From Symbiobacteriaceae bacterium (GTDB lineage: Bacteria > Bacillota_E > Symbiobacteriia > Symbiobacteriales > Symbiobacteriaceae), in assembly GCA_027356675.1 (NCBI GenBank), contig DAHVXO010000026.1:1-33007 (forward strand): DNA of 33,007 nucleotides. Reading direction: 5' to 3'. Positions 1-7,442 of this stretch are shown here, piece after piece. Position 1 is the first letter of the stretch; the number at the start of each line of letters is the position of its first letter. The translations under genes and the position numbers were made by a program. The notes below the pieces were generated by a model that was not told the DNA's origin, ran no database searches, and saw only the letters and a program-made list of their open reading frames with translations.

Positions 1-49
1 GGGTGGACGCCGCTTTTCTGTTTCCGGAAGGCAGGACCCCTGTTGCTTC

Positions 50-70
50 GTTCCTGGTTCATCCAGGAAC
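50..70 (-). terminator. Hairpin after the CBO0543-like gene
   Basis: An 8-bp perfect stem (GTTCCTGG with CCAGGAAC) closes a 5-base loop. It lies 40 bases beyond the stop of the minus-strand membrane gene, where a terminator would be expected. No T-run follows on either strand, so the role is uncertain. Bases 1-108 show no convincing gene. Confidence 0.3.
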
Positions 71-108
71 ACCACCAGTATCCCAGAACGGCTCCTTCCA
101 CGTCAACG

Positions 109-591
109 TTACTTTCCCGGGCCTAGGGGTCCGGTCGCGGCTTCATGATGCAGCCACCGGGTAAACCCCGCCATCAACCCAAAGAGGACGAGGTAAACCG
201 GAGTAGATAGGAGAGGGTGCCAAGCAAGATACTTTACCAGGTTCGTGTGCCGCGTGATGACGCATTCCATGAGAGTGTTGGCAACGGCGAACCCGCCAAT
301 CCAGCGGGGCAGTCGTTCCTGCCGGCTGAGGGCATACTGCGAGATCAGTGTAGCCTCAGCGCTAAAGGAGAACAGGTTAAACAGATGATGGGTTTCAACC
401 ACCCTGAATGCGTCAAGGGGATAGTACCAGAGGCCGGCCTTGACACCGATCTCGTCCATCAGCGTGCACAAGAGCGCCATCAGGATTCCGCCCGGCAGAG
501 AAGCACGAAACAGCCGACGGTCACCCAGGATCCAGACCGCAAACCATGGTCCGAGCGCGACAAACAAAAGCAGCACCCACTCGACGAACAA
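109..591 (-). CDS. CBO0543-like integral membrane protein
   Basis: A protein of about 160 residues with four or five hydrophobic stretches. The first is at the N-terminus, the next covers GGILMALLCTLMDEIG, and the last lies near LVLFGLMAGF. The layout and the motifs WYYPLDAF and ECVITRHTNLVKY resemble the CBO0543 family of small membrane proteins found in spore-forming Bacillota, whose function is unknown to me. I chose the TTG at 591 because GGAGG lies 5 to 6 bases before it; a TTG at 603 has no spaced ribosome site. A palindrome at 607-621 sits just upstream and may control it. Family call is by recognition only. Confidence 0.7.
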   Translation of the reverse strand: MFVEWVLLLFVALGPWFAVWILGDRRLFRASLPGGILMALLCTLMDEIGVKAGLWYYPLDAFRVVETHHLFNLFSFSAEATLISQYALSRQERLPRWIGGFAVANTLMECVITRHTNLVKYLAWHPLLSTPVYLVLFGLMAGFTRWLHHEAATGPLGPGK

Positions 592-606
592 GACCACCTC
601 CAAAAC

Positions 607-621
607 GTCGGTATTACCGAC
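607..621. promoter_or_regulatory. Palindromic operator candidate
   Basis: GTCGGTA and TACCGAC form a perfect 7-bp inverted repeat around a single T. It lies directly upstream of the ribosome site of the minus-strand membrane gene, a typical position for a dimeric repressor or activator. The binding protein is unknown. Confidence 0.4.
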
Positions 622-756
622 ATCTCGTAGATTCCCCCAAAATGATGTACTCTGGTGGTAGGAAGAGATAAATTTCTAAGTTACTTTCACATCAGCTTTC
701 CGGGCAGGCGAAGGGAATGTGCGGCGCCACGCGAGAAGGTGAGGACTGTGGTGGCC

Positions 757-1251
757 ATGACCGTGACACTGGTTGTAGAAGGCCTGCACACCAAGTTATG
801 GATGGCTGAGGGCATGCTCAGGAAAGAGGGCTTCAGTGGCGAGGCCGAGATCGTGTCTCCGCCGCGCGCCCGGCCAAACCTGCAGATCCGGCTCAGCAAG
901 TGGGAGGGGAAAGTGATCCATGCTGCGCTGACTGATCTGGACGATACGGCCCGCAAGAGCCTCACCCGCGTGATTCGTCGTCTGGCGCCCAGAGCTCAGG
1001 GGGTAGAGGTGATTCTTCACGAAGTGGCGGAGGAGGAGGAGGAGATCCATCTGGTCCAACAGGCCCTGGTGCTTTCCCCTGCTGCCCTCGCAACGCAGTT
1101 GAGAGGACTGTTGCACCAGGTCGCCGGGACGCACGTCATTATCTGTCAGGACTCCCTCCTGCAGAAACGAGACAGGGTAAAGAGATCGCGCTGTCAGCCC
1201 GGCATCCGGTTTCGGCGCGAACATCTCCCGGGCGCCCCGCCTGGTACATGA
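757..1251 (+). CDS. Hypothetical protein
   Basis: I do not recognise this protein of about 164 residues. Its codons favour G or C at the third position, as in the surrounding genes, which supports it being real. The N-terminal part (MTVTLVVEGLHTKLW) looks like alternating strand and helix. A run of glutamates lies near residue 91, and the C-terminal third is basic (RDRVKRSRCQPGIRFRRE). An AAGGTGAGG ribosome site lies at 737-745, so starts at GTG 748, GTG 751 or ATG 757 are all possible. No signal peptide or membrane segment is seen. It stands alone between two minus-strand genes. Confidence 0.55.
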   Translation: MTVTLVVEGLHTKLWMAEGMLRKEGFSGEAEIVSPPRARPNLQIRLSKWEGKVIHAALTDLDDTARKSLTRVIRRLAPRAQGVEVILHEVAEEEEEIHLVQQALVLSPAALATQLRGLLHQVAGTHVIICQDSLLQKRDRVKRSRCQPGIRFRREHLPGAPPGT

Positions 1252-1599
1252 CCATGAACACACCACGAAAGTCAGTGACCACCTATCAGCTCGCTCATTC
1301 ACGACCTTTTCTTTCTGCCGGCGGCCGTCGCAGCCATTGCGGTTGGCTGGTCAACGATGGACCTATTTCGGCACATCGGGCTAGCCCAGAAGCGCCACTG
1401 GCCTTTCAACTAGAGAACGGACAGAGGCCGTGCCGACGCAGGCCCTCAGAGAGCAGAACAAGCCCCCGGCTTCGAGGGCTTGGTTAGTGGTCGGGTCGTA
1501 GGGTCAGTTGCTCCGCTGGCTGCCGGCAGTCGCTACCACCGGAGTACGCTTCACGGGCACTCCGATGCCAGATTCACGGATGCCCAGCGCTTCCCGGAT
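1252..1599. other. Gene-free stretch with a hairpin
   Basis: No convincing gene here. A hairpin at 1459-1482 (CAAGCCC with GGGCTTG, 10-base loop) lies between the convergent genes 757-1251 (+) and 1600-2118 (-) and may end one or both, but it has no clear T-run. The open frames crossing this region have poor protein character. Confidence 0.5.
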
Positions 1600-2118
1600 T
1601 TACTTGCCCAAGACGACTGGGTCATAAGAACCGGTGACCGGAATGTGAAGGGCAGGGATGCCGGCAGCTTGATAGATGGCGTCGAACTGGTCACGCTGTC
1701 GGCGATCGGGCAGTTCATGGGAGGCGTCGTCCAACTCGATGACAAGAACCGGCTCCAGCGCGTCGGGTTCCCCCGGGCGACGCAACGGGCGGAGGAGAAC
1801 AAAGTCGGCGTGCTTTTGAGAGATCCGGGCCCACGCCGACCAATATGCCCGGCCTGTAGTGCCCTTTCGCATGAGCAGTAGATCAGCCATTCGAACCTTG
1901 GCGAAAACAACGAGTTCACGATCGACGAGACGTACAGCCTGCCCCAAGTCAGAATAGAACCGTTGCTCTGCTCGGCTAAAGAAAAATTGACGCCTCTGGT
2001 ACGGGAGTTCAAGCTGCTCCGATCGGTGCGGTCTTCTCCGAAGCAGCTGAACGGCCACCCATGTCAGCAACAGAAGCCCGGCGATGATCAGCACTGTCCC
2101 GCCCCCATATACCAGCAT
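1600..2118 (-). CDS. Membrane-anchored DUF2726 protein
   Basis: A 172-residue protein with one N-terminal membrane helix (residues about 6-26, LIIAGLLLLTWVAVQLL), a basic stop-transfer stretch (RRRPHR) and a cytoplasmic DUF2726 domain (about 47-165). Diagnostic features are FFSRAEQRFY at the domain start, VFAKVRMADLL, KHADFVLL, VLVIELDDASH and AAGIPALHIP at the end. DUF2726 has a restriction-endonuclease-like fold. The ADF and IELDD segments occupy the positions of the nuclease acidic motif, but the usual lysine is not evident (ELDDASH), so cleavage activity is uncertain. The ATG has only a weak ribosome site (GGTAG). It lies downstream of a broken HTH gene on the same strand. Confidence 0.85.
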   Translation of the reverse strand: MLVYGGGTVLIIAGLLLLTWVAVQLLRRRPHRSEQLELPYQRRQFFFSRAEQRFYSDLGQAVRLVDRELVVFAKVRMADLLLMRKGTTGRAYWSAWARISQKHADFVLLRPLRRPGEPDALEPVLVIELDDASHELPDRRQRDQFDAIYQAAGIPALHIPVTGSYDPVVLGK

Positions 2119-2261
2119 CTACCAGTAATACGGGGTGAATTCGGGATTTGTTTGGTGTGCGGGGCGCCCTGACCATATAGCCACCCTAACCAAGTGTCTA
2201 CGCGCCTTTGTCCTCCGTGCCATTTACCACGTCAACATGATGTGCGACTAGGCAACCTACG

Positions 2262-2813
2262 TCACGATTGACGCCGGGGCGACGACCGCCCGGAACGCCG
2301 GCGGCCTTCCGAGAGATGGCTGGGCTGAGGTTTCCCAGCCAGGAGCGGCCCAAGCTGGGCCGCCACCCCGAGGATGCGGTCCATCGCTGCCTCCATGACC
2401 TCATACGCCGCTGCCACATCAGCATTCGGGTGTCCCCAGTCAGGCGTAACATAACTCCGTGCCCGGGGTCGGCGCCGGCAGAACATGGGGCTCGGCGTCT
2501 GGGAAGGTGCACTCCCGCACGACCACCATGGCGGGGACGTGGCCATTCTTGCCCCAGGGACGAAAGCGCGGCTGCGGTTGATTCTCACCTGCCAACGGAG
2601 CAGCCTCACCGGTTTCGAGTCGCTGGAACTGCTCAATGCTGTCCCTGGCCCAGACAGGACCGGAAGCCAGCACAAAAGCGGGAGCGGGCAATCGCCCACG
2701 ACGGTGATAAACGGCCACCTTCACTCGGTCCCACCCAAGAAGCGCGGCGTCTTCTGTAACGCCTAGGGAGTGCAAATCGTCAATGGGGGTTGTAGCATCT
2801 TCCGGCGCGGCAC
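2262..2813 (-). pseudogene. Frameshifted HTH (MerR/AlpA-like) gene
   Basis: Two minus-strand frames each hold protein-like parts of what seems one gene. The first part, about 2450-2790, reads VTEDAALLGWDRVKVAVYHR and then a segment ending ASGPVWARDSIEQF. This is the pattern of short HTH proteins that couple a helix-turn-helix to a 'W.R.DIE.W' end, as in AlpA and excisionases. That frame stops just after GTELCYA. The next frame continues at once with YVTPDWGHPNADVAAAYEVM and a long amphipathic helix. At the 5' end, a GTG at 2813 with a good AAGGAGG site (2821-2827) opens in a third frame and would join the HTH frame if a C-run near 2786 had one more base. Either a decayed gene or sequencing errors in homopolymers. 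Confidence 0.5.
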
Positions 2814-3030
2814 CCGACGCCCTCCTTCTACTGATTCCATCTCGGCCCTGTCTTAACGTATGACACGACCAGTTTTCACCAACTTACCGTGATCGTCGAG
2901 GATCTATCAAGGCCACCGGCTGGACACGTAGTCTTGGAAGAAAGGGTCGCGGGAGGGGGGAGACCCCTTTGTCGACGAGGTCCGGGGTCCAGCCAACGGC
3001 ACCCCGTCCTGATCTGAAAGAAAACCTCCA

Positions 3031-3072
3031 ACGGAAACAGGGATGCCTCGGACTTGGCATCCCTGTTTCCGT
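3031..3072 (-). terminator. Strong rho-independent terminator
   Basis: A perfect 17-bp stem (ACGGAAACAGGGATGCC and its complement) encloses an 8-base loop. Read on the minus strand it is followed by a T-rich tract (TTTTCTTTC within 20 bases), so it ends the secreted-protein gene 3123-3563. The stem is strong enough to work in both directions. Confidence 0.75.
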
Positions 3073-3122
3073 TTCGGTCAGTTCCCGGCGCCGTCGTAAC
3101 TGATCAGAGCCGGGGCTGGTTA

Positions 3123-3563
3123 TTACTTGACAATGAACGTGATTCGATGCTCGTTGGTGCGAGGAAGCGACGTACCGATACCCCCTGAGCGCACGACCAG
3201 CTCGTGCAGACCGGGCGCCAACCCGCGAACCGGAACCGCCAGCTCGTGGCGATCCATGAACTCCCACTGGGGGTAGTCCGTTGCGCTGAGCTTGGGGCCC
3301 GTGTGGGGCCGCCCATCACGGTCGACGTCCTTTCCGTCGATCTGAACCCGAAGGGCAGCGTTAGGGTTGTCGGTGCGTAGCCGGATCGTGGTGTCTGGAC
3401 CCTGTACCTCACCACCATGGCGAGGTTGTTCAATCGTGATGGTCGCAAAGGCTCCAGGGCCAGCGTCCAAGGCATGGGTGGGCCATGACACATCTGCTGC
3501 GGCCGACATCGCAGAGGTAAGTGCGAGCGAAACTGCAACGAAGATTCGAGCTAAGGCCAACAC
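3123..3563 (-). CDS. Small secreted protein, probable beta-sandwich
   Basis: A 146-residue protein with a signal peptide (LALARIFVAVSLALTSAM, cleavage near SAAA) and a mature part of short beta strands: ATITIEQPRHGGEV, TTIRLRTDNPNAALRVQIDG, LAPGLHELVVRSGG, HRITFIVK. This looks like an Ig or FnIII-type sandwich, and 'DG..V......GLHEL' resembles Ig-like domains of secreted Bacillota proteins; no family is assigned. I prefer the GTG at 3563 because AGGGGGAG precedes it by about 4 bases; the ATG at 3581 has no ribosome site. It follows the stalk/SpoIID-like gene by about 30 bases and is probably cotranscribed with it. Confidence 0.7.
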   Translation of the reverse strand: MLALARIFVAVSLALTSAMSAAADVSWPTHALDAGPGAFATITIEQPRHGGEVQGPDTTIRLRTDNPNAALRVQIDGKDVDRDGRPHTGPKLSATDYPQWEFMDRHELAVPVRGLAPGLHELVVRSGGIGTSLPRTNEHRITFIVK

Positions 3564-3590
3564 TGCGCTCCCCCTCGCCATTTGCTAGCG

Positions 3591-4628
3591 TTAGTTTAGC
3601 CCGGGGCAAGGGAACGGATGCTGCTTGATGGTGATGCCAGGGTAGTAGTACTCCAGAATCTGGGTCCATGTGTAGTTGCGCTCGTCGGCTAGGAACAGGG
3701 CCGAACGCTGGTACAGCTTCCCGCTGCCCTTCCCTGTGTCGGCATAGATGCCCGACCGGTACTCGGGTAAGAAGACCACTTCGGTTTCAGCCTTCACCAT
3801 GAACTGCCCCCAAATGGCCCACACAGCGTCCCGATACCTCGCATCCTTCCGTTTGGACAGACCGGGCATGTAGACCTGCGATCTCTGGGAGTTGTCTACG
3901 TCATAGGAAGCCGTCTTGGGGTGCCAGGCGTGATACCAAGCATACATAAGCGTTGCCATGGCCCCGGCCTTCAGGGGCTCCTCGGTGAAGTAGTGTGCCT
4001 TTCCCCCTTCGCGGAAGTCCCCCATCTCATGGGCCAGTATGTCCGCCACGTACTCAGCAAGGTCGACTTCCACCACGTTAGGCGGACCATCTAGCAGCGG
4101 TTCTTCCTTCCCCATCGGGTTCATTTGTACCCGGAGCGTGCACGGCATTTCCAAGTCTGCGTCTCCGTAAGGCGCCAGCACCGGCATCGACGGCCAGGCC
4201 CCGATGATCACAGCACGCTGCCGGTCCTCCCAGCCGACCTTCAGCCCGAAGGATTCAGCGATGAACCGTAGGGGAACCATGGTCCGGCCGCCGATCAGCC
4301 TGGGCGCCACGTCGAGGGTTTGCTTATTGCCATTCACCCAGGCCGTACGGCTGCCGATAAAAACGGCCACCTGGTTGCCAAGGAGCTTGATCGTGGCCCG
4401 CAGGGCCTCTTTGTCCCACTCCACCGTAGCGCCCATGGCCTCAAAGACGCCCCGAAGGGGCACCAGCGTCCGATCATCGACGATCACCGGCAGCTGATCC
4501 GGGAAGTTCACCTGGGCGCCGCCCACGAACACCCGAATGGGCAGCGAGGACTTACCTTGGGCGACGCCGGCACCGGCAATGAGCAACAGCGAGAGAGCCA
4601 CCACGATACTGAACATGCGGCGTTTCAA
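3591..4628 (-). CDS. Stalk-domain protein with SpoIID/LytB-like domain
   Basis: A 345-residue exported protein. A signal peptide (KRRMFSIVVALSLLLIAG) is followed by a copper-amine-oxidase-N 'stalk' domain at about 25-145, with its two hallmark repeats DRTLVPLRGVFEAMGATVEW and GRTMVPLRFIAESFGLKVGW. From about 185 the protein matches the SpoIID/LytB fold: VVEVDLAEYVADILAHEMG, EPLKAGAMATLMYAWYH, YDVDNSQRSQVY, then TWTQILEYYYPGITIK. SpoIID cuts peptidoglycan glycan strands, and its catalytic glutamate corresponds to E201 here. The family's Cys/His metal site and the GMSQ-type motif are missing (GKGSGKLYQRSA stands there), so activity is doubtful. The TTG at 4628 is chosen for its AGAGGAGG site 8 bases before; GTG 4637 is too close. 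Confidence 0.8.
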   Translation of the reverse strand: MKRRMFSIVVALSLLLIAGAGVAQGKSSLPIRVFVGGAQVNFPDQLPVIVDDRTLVPLRGVFEAMGATVEWDKEALRATIKLLGNQVAVFIGSRTAWVNGNKQTLDVAPRLIGGRTMVPLRFIAESFGLKVGWEDRQRAVIIGAWPSMPVLAPYGDADLEMPCTLRVQMNPMGKEEPLLDGPPNVVEVDLAEYVADILAHEMGDFREGGKAHYFTEEPLKAGAMATLMYAWYHAWHPKTASYDVDNSQRSQVYMPGLSKRKDARYRDAVWAIWGQFMVKAETEVVFLPEYRSGIYADTGKGSGKLYQRSALFLADERNYTWTQILEYYYPGITIKQHPFPCPGLN

Positions 4629-4670
4629 GCCACACACCTCCTCTAACCGATGAGGACGCCGGTCGTGGCT

Positions 4671-4802
4671 TCAATTTCTCACTTGGACTGCTTTTTTCGC
4701 CGTGGGCGAAAGGGGTTTCTGGTCCAGGTTGATCTCCCGAGTGAGCATCGCTGCCAACTGGCCCAAGTCCCGAGCCAGTTGGCTTTTCGCCAGGGCGCCC
4801 AT
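4671..4802 (-). pseudogene. Possible gene remnant
   Basis: The frame ending at 4671 reads MGALAKSQLARDLGQLAAML onward for 43 residues with GC-rich third positions and helix-like spacing, but it has no ribosome site. It could be the C-terminal tail of a lost gene. The rest of 4629-5057, upstream of the SpoIID-like gene, holds nothing else I can support. Confidence 0.2.
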
Positions 4803-5057
4803 GATCTTGGCGCGCTGCGTACGAAGAATTGAGCGTCCGGCCGGATATGTACGGGGCGAACTTTGCAGCGGCGGGCGCCATGCCCCGCGACGGAGCCCCA
4901 TGCGAATCCTGGGTTGAAGTCGACCGTGGCCCCGCCCGTTCTCCCGGGGAGCGCCAACGCCCAGCCGGAACTGCACAAAATGCGCCCCATCCCCTTCTCG
5001 CACAAAGGGGGTGGGGCGACGTACGTTATAGGGCGCGTCTACAAGGGCTTTGCAGAA

Positions 5058-5195
5058 TCATGGTATGAGACCATGTAGCAGCTCACGGGTGATCCCGTCC
5101 AAGCGAATGAGACCATGCCCTTCCGATATCAGCATGGCCAAAAATCCCAGCAACCGGGCGTGATCACCAGGAGGGACTTGGGGTGAAGGCTCCAT
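5058..5195 (-). CDS. Possible 45-residue protein
   Basis: Three bases after the stop of the PD-(D/E)XK nuclease gene, an ATG at 5195 opens a 45-residue frame. It begins MEPSPQVPPGDHARLLGFLA and ends GITRELLHGLIP, with a helical, leucine-rich centre. The tight spacing suggests translational coupling to the nuclease. The ribosome site is weak, and the protein is not recognised. It could be a partner or regulator of the nuclease, but position is the only argument. Confidence 0.4.
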   Translation of the reverse strand: MEPSPQVPPGDHARLLGFLAMLISEGHGLIRLDGITRELLHGLIP

Positions 5196-5198
5196 CAA

Positions 5199-6176
5199 TT
5201 AACGGCGGACCTGGTGACCAGCGTGACGGTCGGCGGGCGCCAGAGAGCTTGCCATTTCCCGGATCGCCATAGCCAGGTGCTGAAATTGGGGGGCGAGCGA
5301 TCGTAAGAGCACGGTGCCATTCCGCTTTCCTCCGCTACGGCACCGCTCTACTTCCTTGAGAAATGAGCGGGTAAAATCCATGAGGTCCACCCGTTCGATT
5401 AGTCGCTCAACCGGCAGGGTAAAGAGCGTGCCGTCTCTGGCGATGTAGACTCCGAGCCTGCGGATGGGCCACGGTTCACCTTGCATGGCGGCCAGTATCC
5501 AGTAGCCAATGAGTTGACGCTGATAGGCGGTGCGTGGGCTCCGGGCCCGGGCAGAGACCTTAATGTCAAGGAGCAGGTCGTCGATGACCAGGTCTGCATC
5601 GGCTCCGCCAACCAACCGGCCCAATGCTCTGAAATGCGGGTTGAAGATAACCCTTTCCTTGGGGGCAAACACATACCGGCGGGCCATGGCCAGCTTTGCG
5701 AGTGCTTGCAGGTCTTCAAGGTCTTTGGGGTTAATCCGAAAGAAGTCGGGTTCATCGACGTTTGCCCGGTAGATGAGATCAAGGCGTGCCAAGAACAGGC
5801 ACCCGCGAAGTAGCGCGGCCAACAGCTGCTCCCCACCCGCAACGTAGGCATTGTACAGGTCTCGGACTTCCTTCAGCCGGTGCTCGAGCGCATCTGTCTC
5901 AGGGTCCGCAAACGCGAATTGCGGCATATCCATCGCCGCTTCTGCGACCCATTTTCCCTCCGCCCGGGGAACGGCAGACCACGTACGGGCGATCCAGGCC
6001 CGGAGCCAGTAGTCGAACGCCGTTCCGACGATGATGGGCTCAGCCGCAGTCGGGGTGACCCGGAGCGGCGTCCCCCGCTTACGGGGCTTGGCGCTGCTGT
6101 AGAAGGCATCCGCTAGATCGGGTAGACTGGCGAACAGATGCTTTGTCGGCGGGTGCCCTGTGAGGTATGACGACAA
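5199..6176 (-). CDS. PD-(D/E)XK nuclease family protein
   Basis: About 325 residues. The nuclease core is clear: GTAFDYWLRAW is an N-terminal RecB/Cas4-type helix; D195 (in ADADLVIDD) and D204-I205-K206 form the D...DxK metal site; and Q221 with Y225 (QLIGYWIL) is the QxxxY motif of RecB-like nucleases. Helices rich in Ala and Leu lie between. Such proteins cut or trim DNA in repair and defence. The open frame runs to 6482, but there it overlaps the divergent HNH gene, so I place the start at TTG 6176, with GGGAGG 16 bases upstream; this is not certain. The two genes share a 63-base divergent control region, and the DISARM-like operon is next to them. Confidence 0.8.
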   Translation of the reverse strand: MSSYLTGHPPTKHLFASLPDLADAFYSSAKPRKRGTPLRVTPTAAEPIIVGTAFDYWLRAWIARTWSAVPRAEGKWVAEAAMDMPQFAFADPETDALEHRLKEVRDLYNAYVAGGEQLLAALLRGCLFLARLDLIYRANVDEPDFFRINPKDLEDLQALAKLAMARRYVFAPKERVIFNPHFRALGRLVGGADADLVIDDLLLDIKVSARARSPRTAYQRQLIGYWILAAMQGEPWPIRRLGVYIARDGTLFTLPVERLIERVDLMDFTRSFLKEVERCRSGGKRNGTVLLRSLAPQFQHLAMAIREMASSLAPADRHAGHQVRR

Positions 6177-6239
6177 TGATATGGCTGATCGCCCTCCCGG
6201 GTGGAATCTGTGTTCCGAGATCTGATGCAAGGAGGAAAC

Positions 6240-7052
6240 ATGCCCAGCTTTATCGTGGATATGAACGCAGGTCGGCCGCACGAATTGAATGGTCTCCTGC
6301 ACTTTGAGGCTCCTCGCCGAATGCGCCTCCATCTCCGTGCACGCCCCGGCGATGTTTTGTGGTTGGTTGACATGGCGTGGCCCGTTTGGGTACAGGGGAT
6401 GTTGGCAGTGGACAGGGTTATGCCCACACCCTCCGGTGTTCTTGTTTGTGGGCAGCCTGGCAGATGCAGGTGGTTTCCTCATGCCCGCATCGGTATTGTG
6501 GGGGCATTCACGTACAAACAGACTCTACGACTCCCACCCGGGGTACATCTTGGTTCCAGCTCAGTTCTTCGAATGCCACCTGAGTTGGAGCAGGGCTGGA
6601 TAGCACTTCTAGCTGCTGCTCCACTGGACCGGTCCTCGTGCTACTGTGGCGAGTGCCAACAATTCAAAGACCCATCCAAGTTCTTAAAGGGCGGGCACCA
6701 GGTATGTAAGTCCTGCCGAAGCCGGATCCACTATGAACGGTATGGTAAGGTCCGTCGGGAAGTCCTACGTGAGAGTACCGACCATCCCATCACGGAAAGT
6801 GAATGGGCCGAGTGCAAAGCCTTTTTCGGCCATTCATGTGCCTATTGCGGGGGTGGAAAGGAAGATCTGACCAAAGATCACGTGGTCTCCGTCTGGCGGG
6901 AGGGGGATCACAGCCGGCAGAACATCATTCCGGCCTGCCGCTCCTGCAATAGTAAGAAGGCTGATCAGGACATGGAACCGTGGTACAGGTCAGTGCCCTT
7001 CTTCAACGAAGAGCGGTTGAGACGGATACAGACCTGGTGCGCTGAACGCTGA
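6240..7052 (+). CDS. HNH endonuclease with extra zinc motif
   Basis: A 270-residue protein. Residues 1-130 are an unrecognised, mostly beta N-terminal part (LHLRARPGDVLWLVDMAWPV). Next comes a zinc knuckle with C134, C136, C139, C156 and C159. Residues 195-245 are an HNH/5-methylcytosine-McrA-like nuclease: C200-x2-C203, D213-H214 (the catalytic His), N228 and C233-x2-C236-N237. HNH enzymes of this type nick or cut DNA in restriction, homing and defence. The ATG at 6240 is preferred because GCAAGGAGGAAAC lies directly before it; GTG 6201 is in frame but lacks a site. It is divergent from the PD-(D/E)XK gene and points toward the helicase operon, 390 bases away. Confidence 0.88.
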   Translation: MPSFIVDMNAGRPHELNGLLHFEAPRRMRLHLRARPGDVLWLVDMAWPVWVQGMLAVDRVMPTPSGVLVCGQPGRCRWFPHARIGIVGAFTYKQTLRLPPGVHLGSSSVLRMPPELEQGWIALLAAAPLDRSSCYCGECQQFKDPSKFLKGGHQVCKSCRSRIHYERYGKVRREVLRESTDHPITESEWAECKAFFGHSCAYCGGGKEDLTKDHVVSVWREGDHSRQNIIPACRSCNSKKADQDMEPWYRSVPFFNEERLRRIQTWCAER

Positions 7053-7442
7053 TGACCATCTTCGAGGCAAGGAGAGCCCTTTCCTAGTCGCGCCCTCCAA
7101 ATATCTACGGCCGTGCAGCATTAGGATCGAAACCACGCAGGGAGTCGCCCGGACCGTAGATGCGCACTGGCCAACCCAAGCTGGATACTTGCTCGCGTGC
7201 ATGCGCGAGCGGCCGGCAGGGCCATCGGCGCGGTATCTGGTTGATCTGTCGCCGGACTCTCGGCGCGGGCAGGGGGACGATTGTCGCCCCCCGCGTGAAG
7301 AACCCCGCAGGGGCGGACGATTCGCACTCCGAAAGGAGAATGCTGGACGATTGTTGAAAGCACAGCTTTAGATGTGGCGCCCGGAAGCCCGCCTGTTGGC
7401 TGCTGCAATCGAGACCCTAGCTTGGTGCGCAGGGGGTAAATA
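7053..7442. promoter_or_regulatory. Leader region of the DISARM-like operon
   Basis: A 390-base gap with no convincing gene before the helicase operon. It holds a hairpin at 7191-7210 (GCTCGCG with CGCGAGC, 6-base loop) and three GGACGATT repeats at 7275-7354. A ribosome site (GCAGGGGG) precedes the first helicase start. No promoter close to consensus was found. Confidence 0.5.
7275..7354 (+). repeat. Three GGACGATT direct repeats
   Basis: GGACGATTGT occurs at 7275-7284 and 7345-7354, and GGACGATT at 7315-7322. Start-to-start spacings are 40 and 30 bases, near whole turns of the helix, so a regulator could bind one face of the DNA. They lie 90-170 bases before the defence operon. Confidence 0.45.

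Noticed and set aside
4829..5068. Plus-strand frame upstream of the SpoIID-like gene
   Set aside because: Shadow frame with no ribosome site; composition unlike a protein.
6177..6482. Upstream extension of the PD-(D/E)XK frame to 6482
   Set aside because: It overlaps the well-supported start of the HNH gene and has poor protein character.
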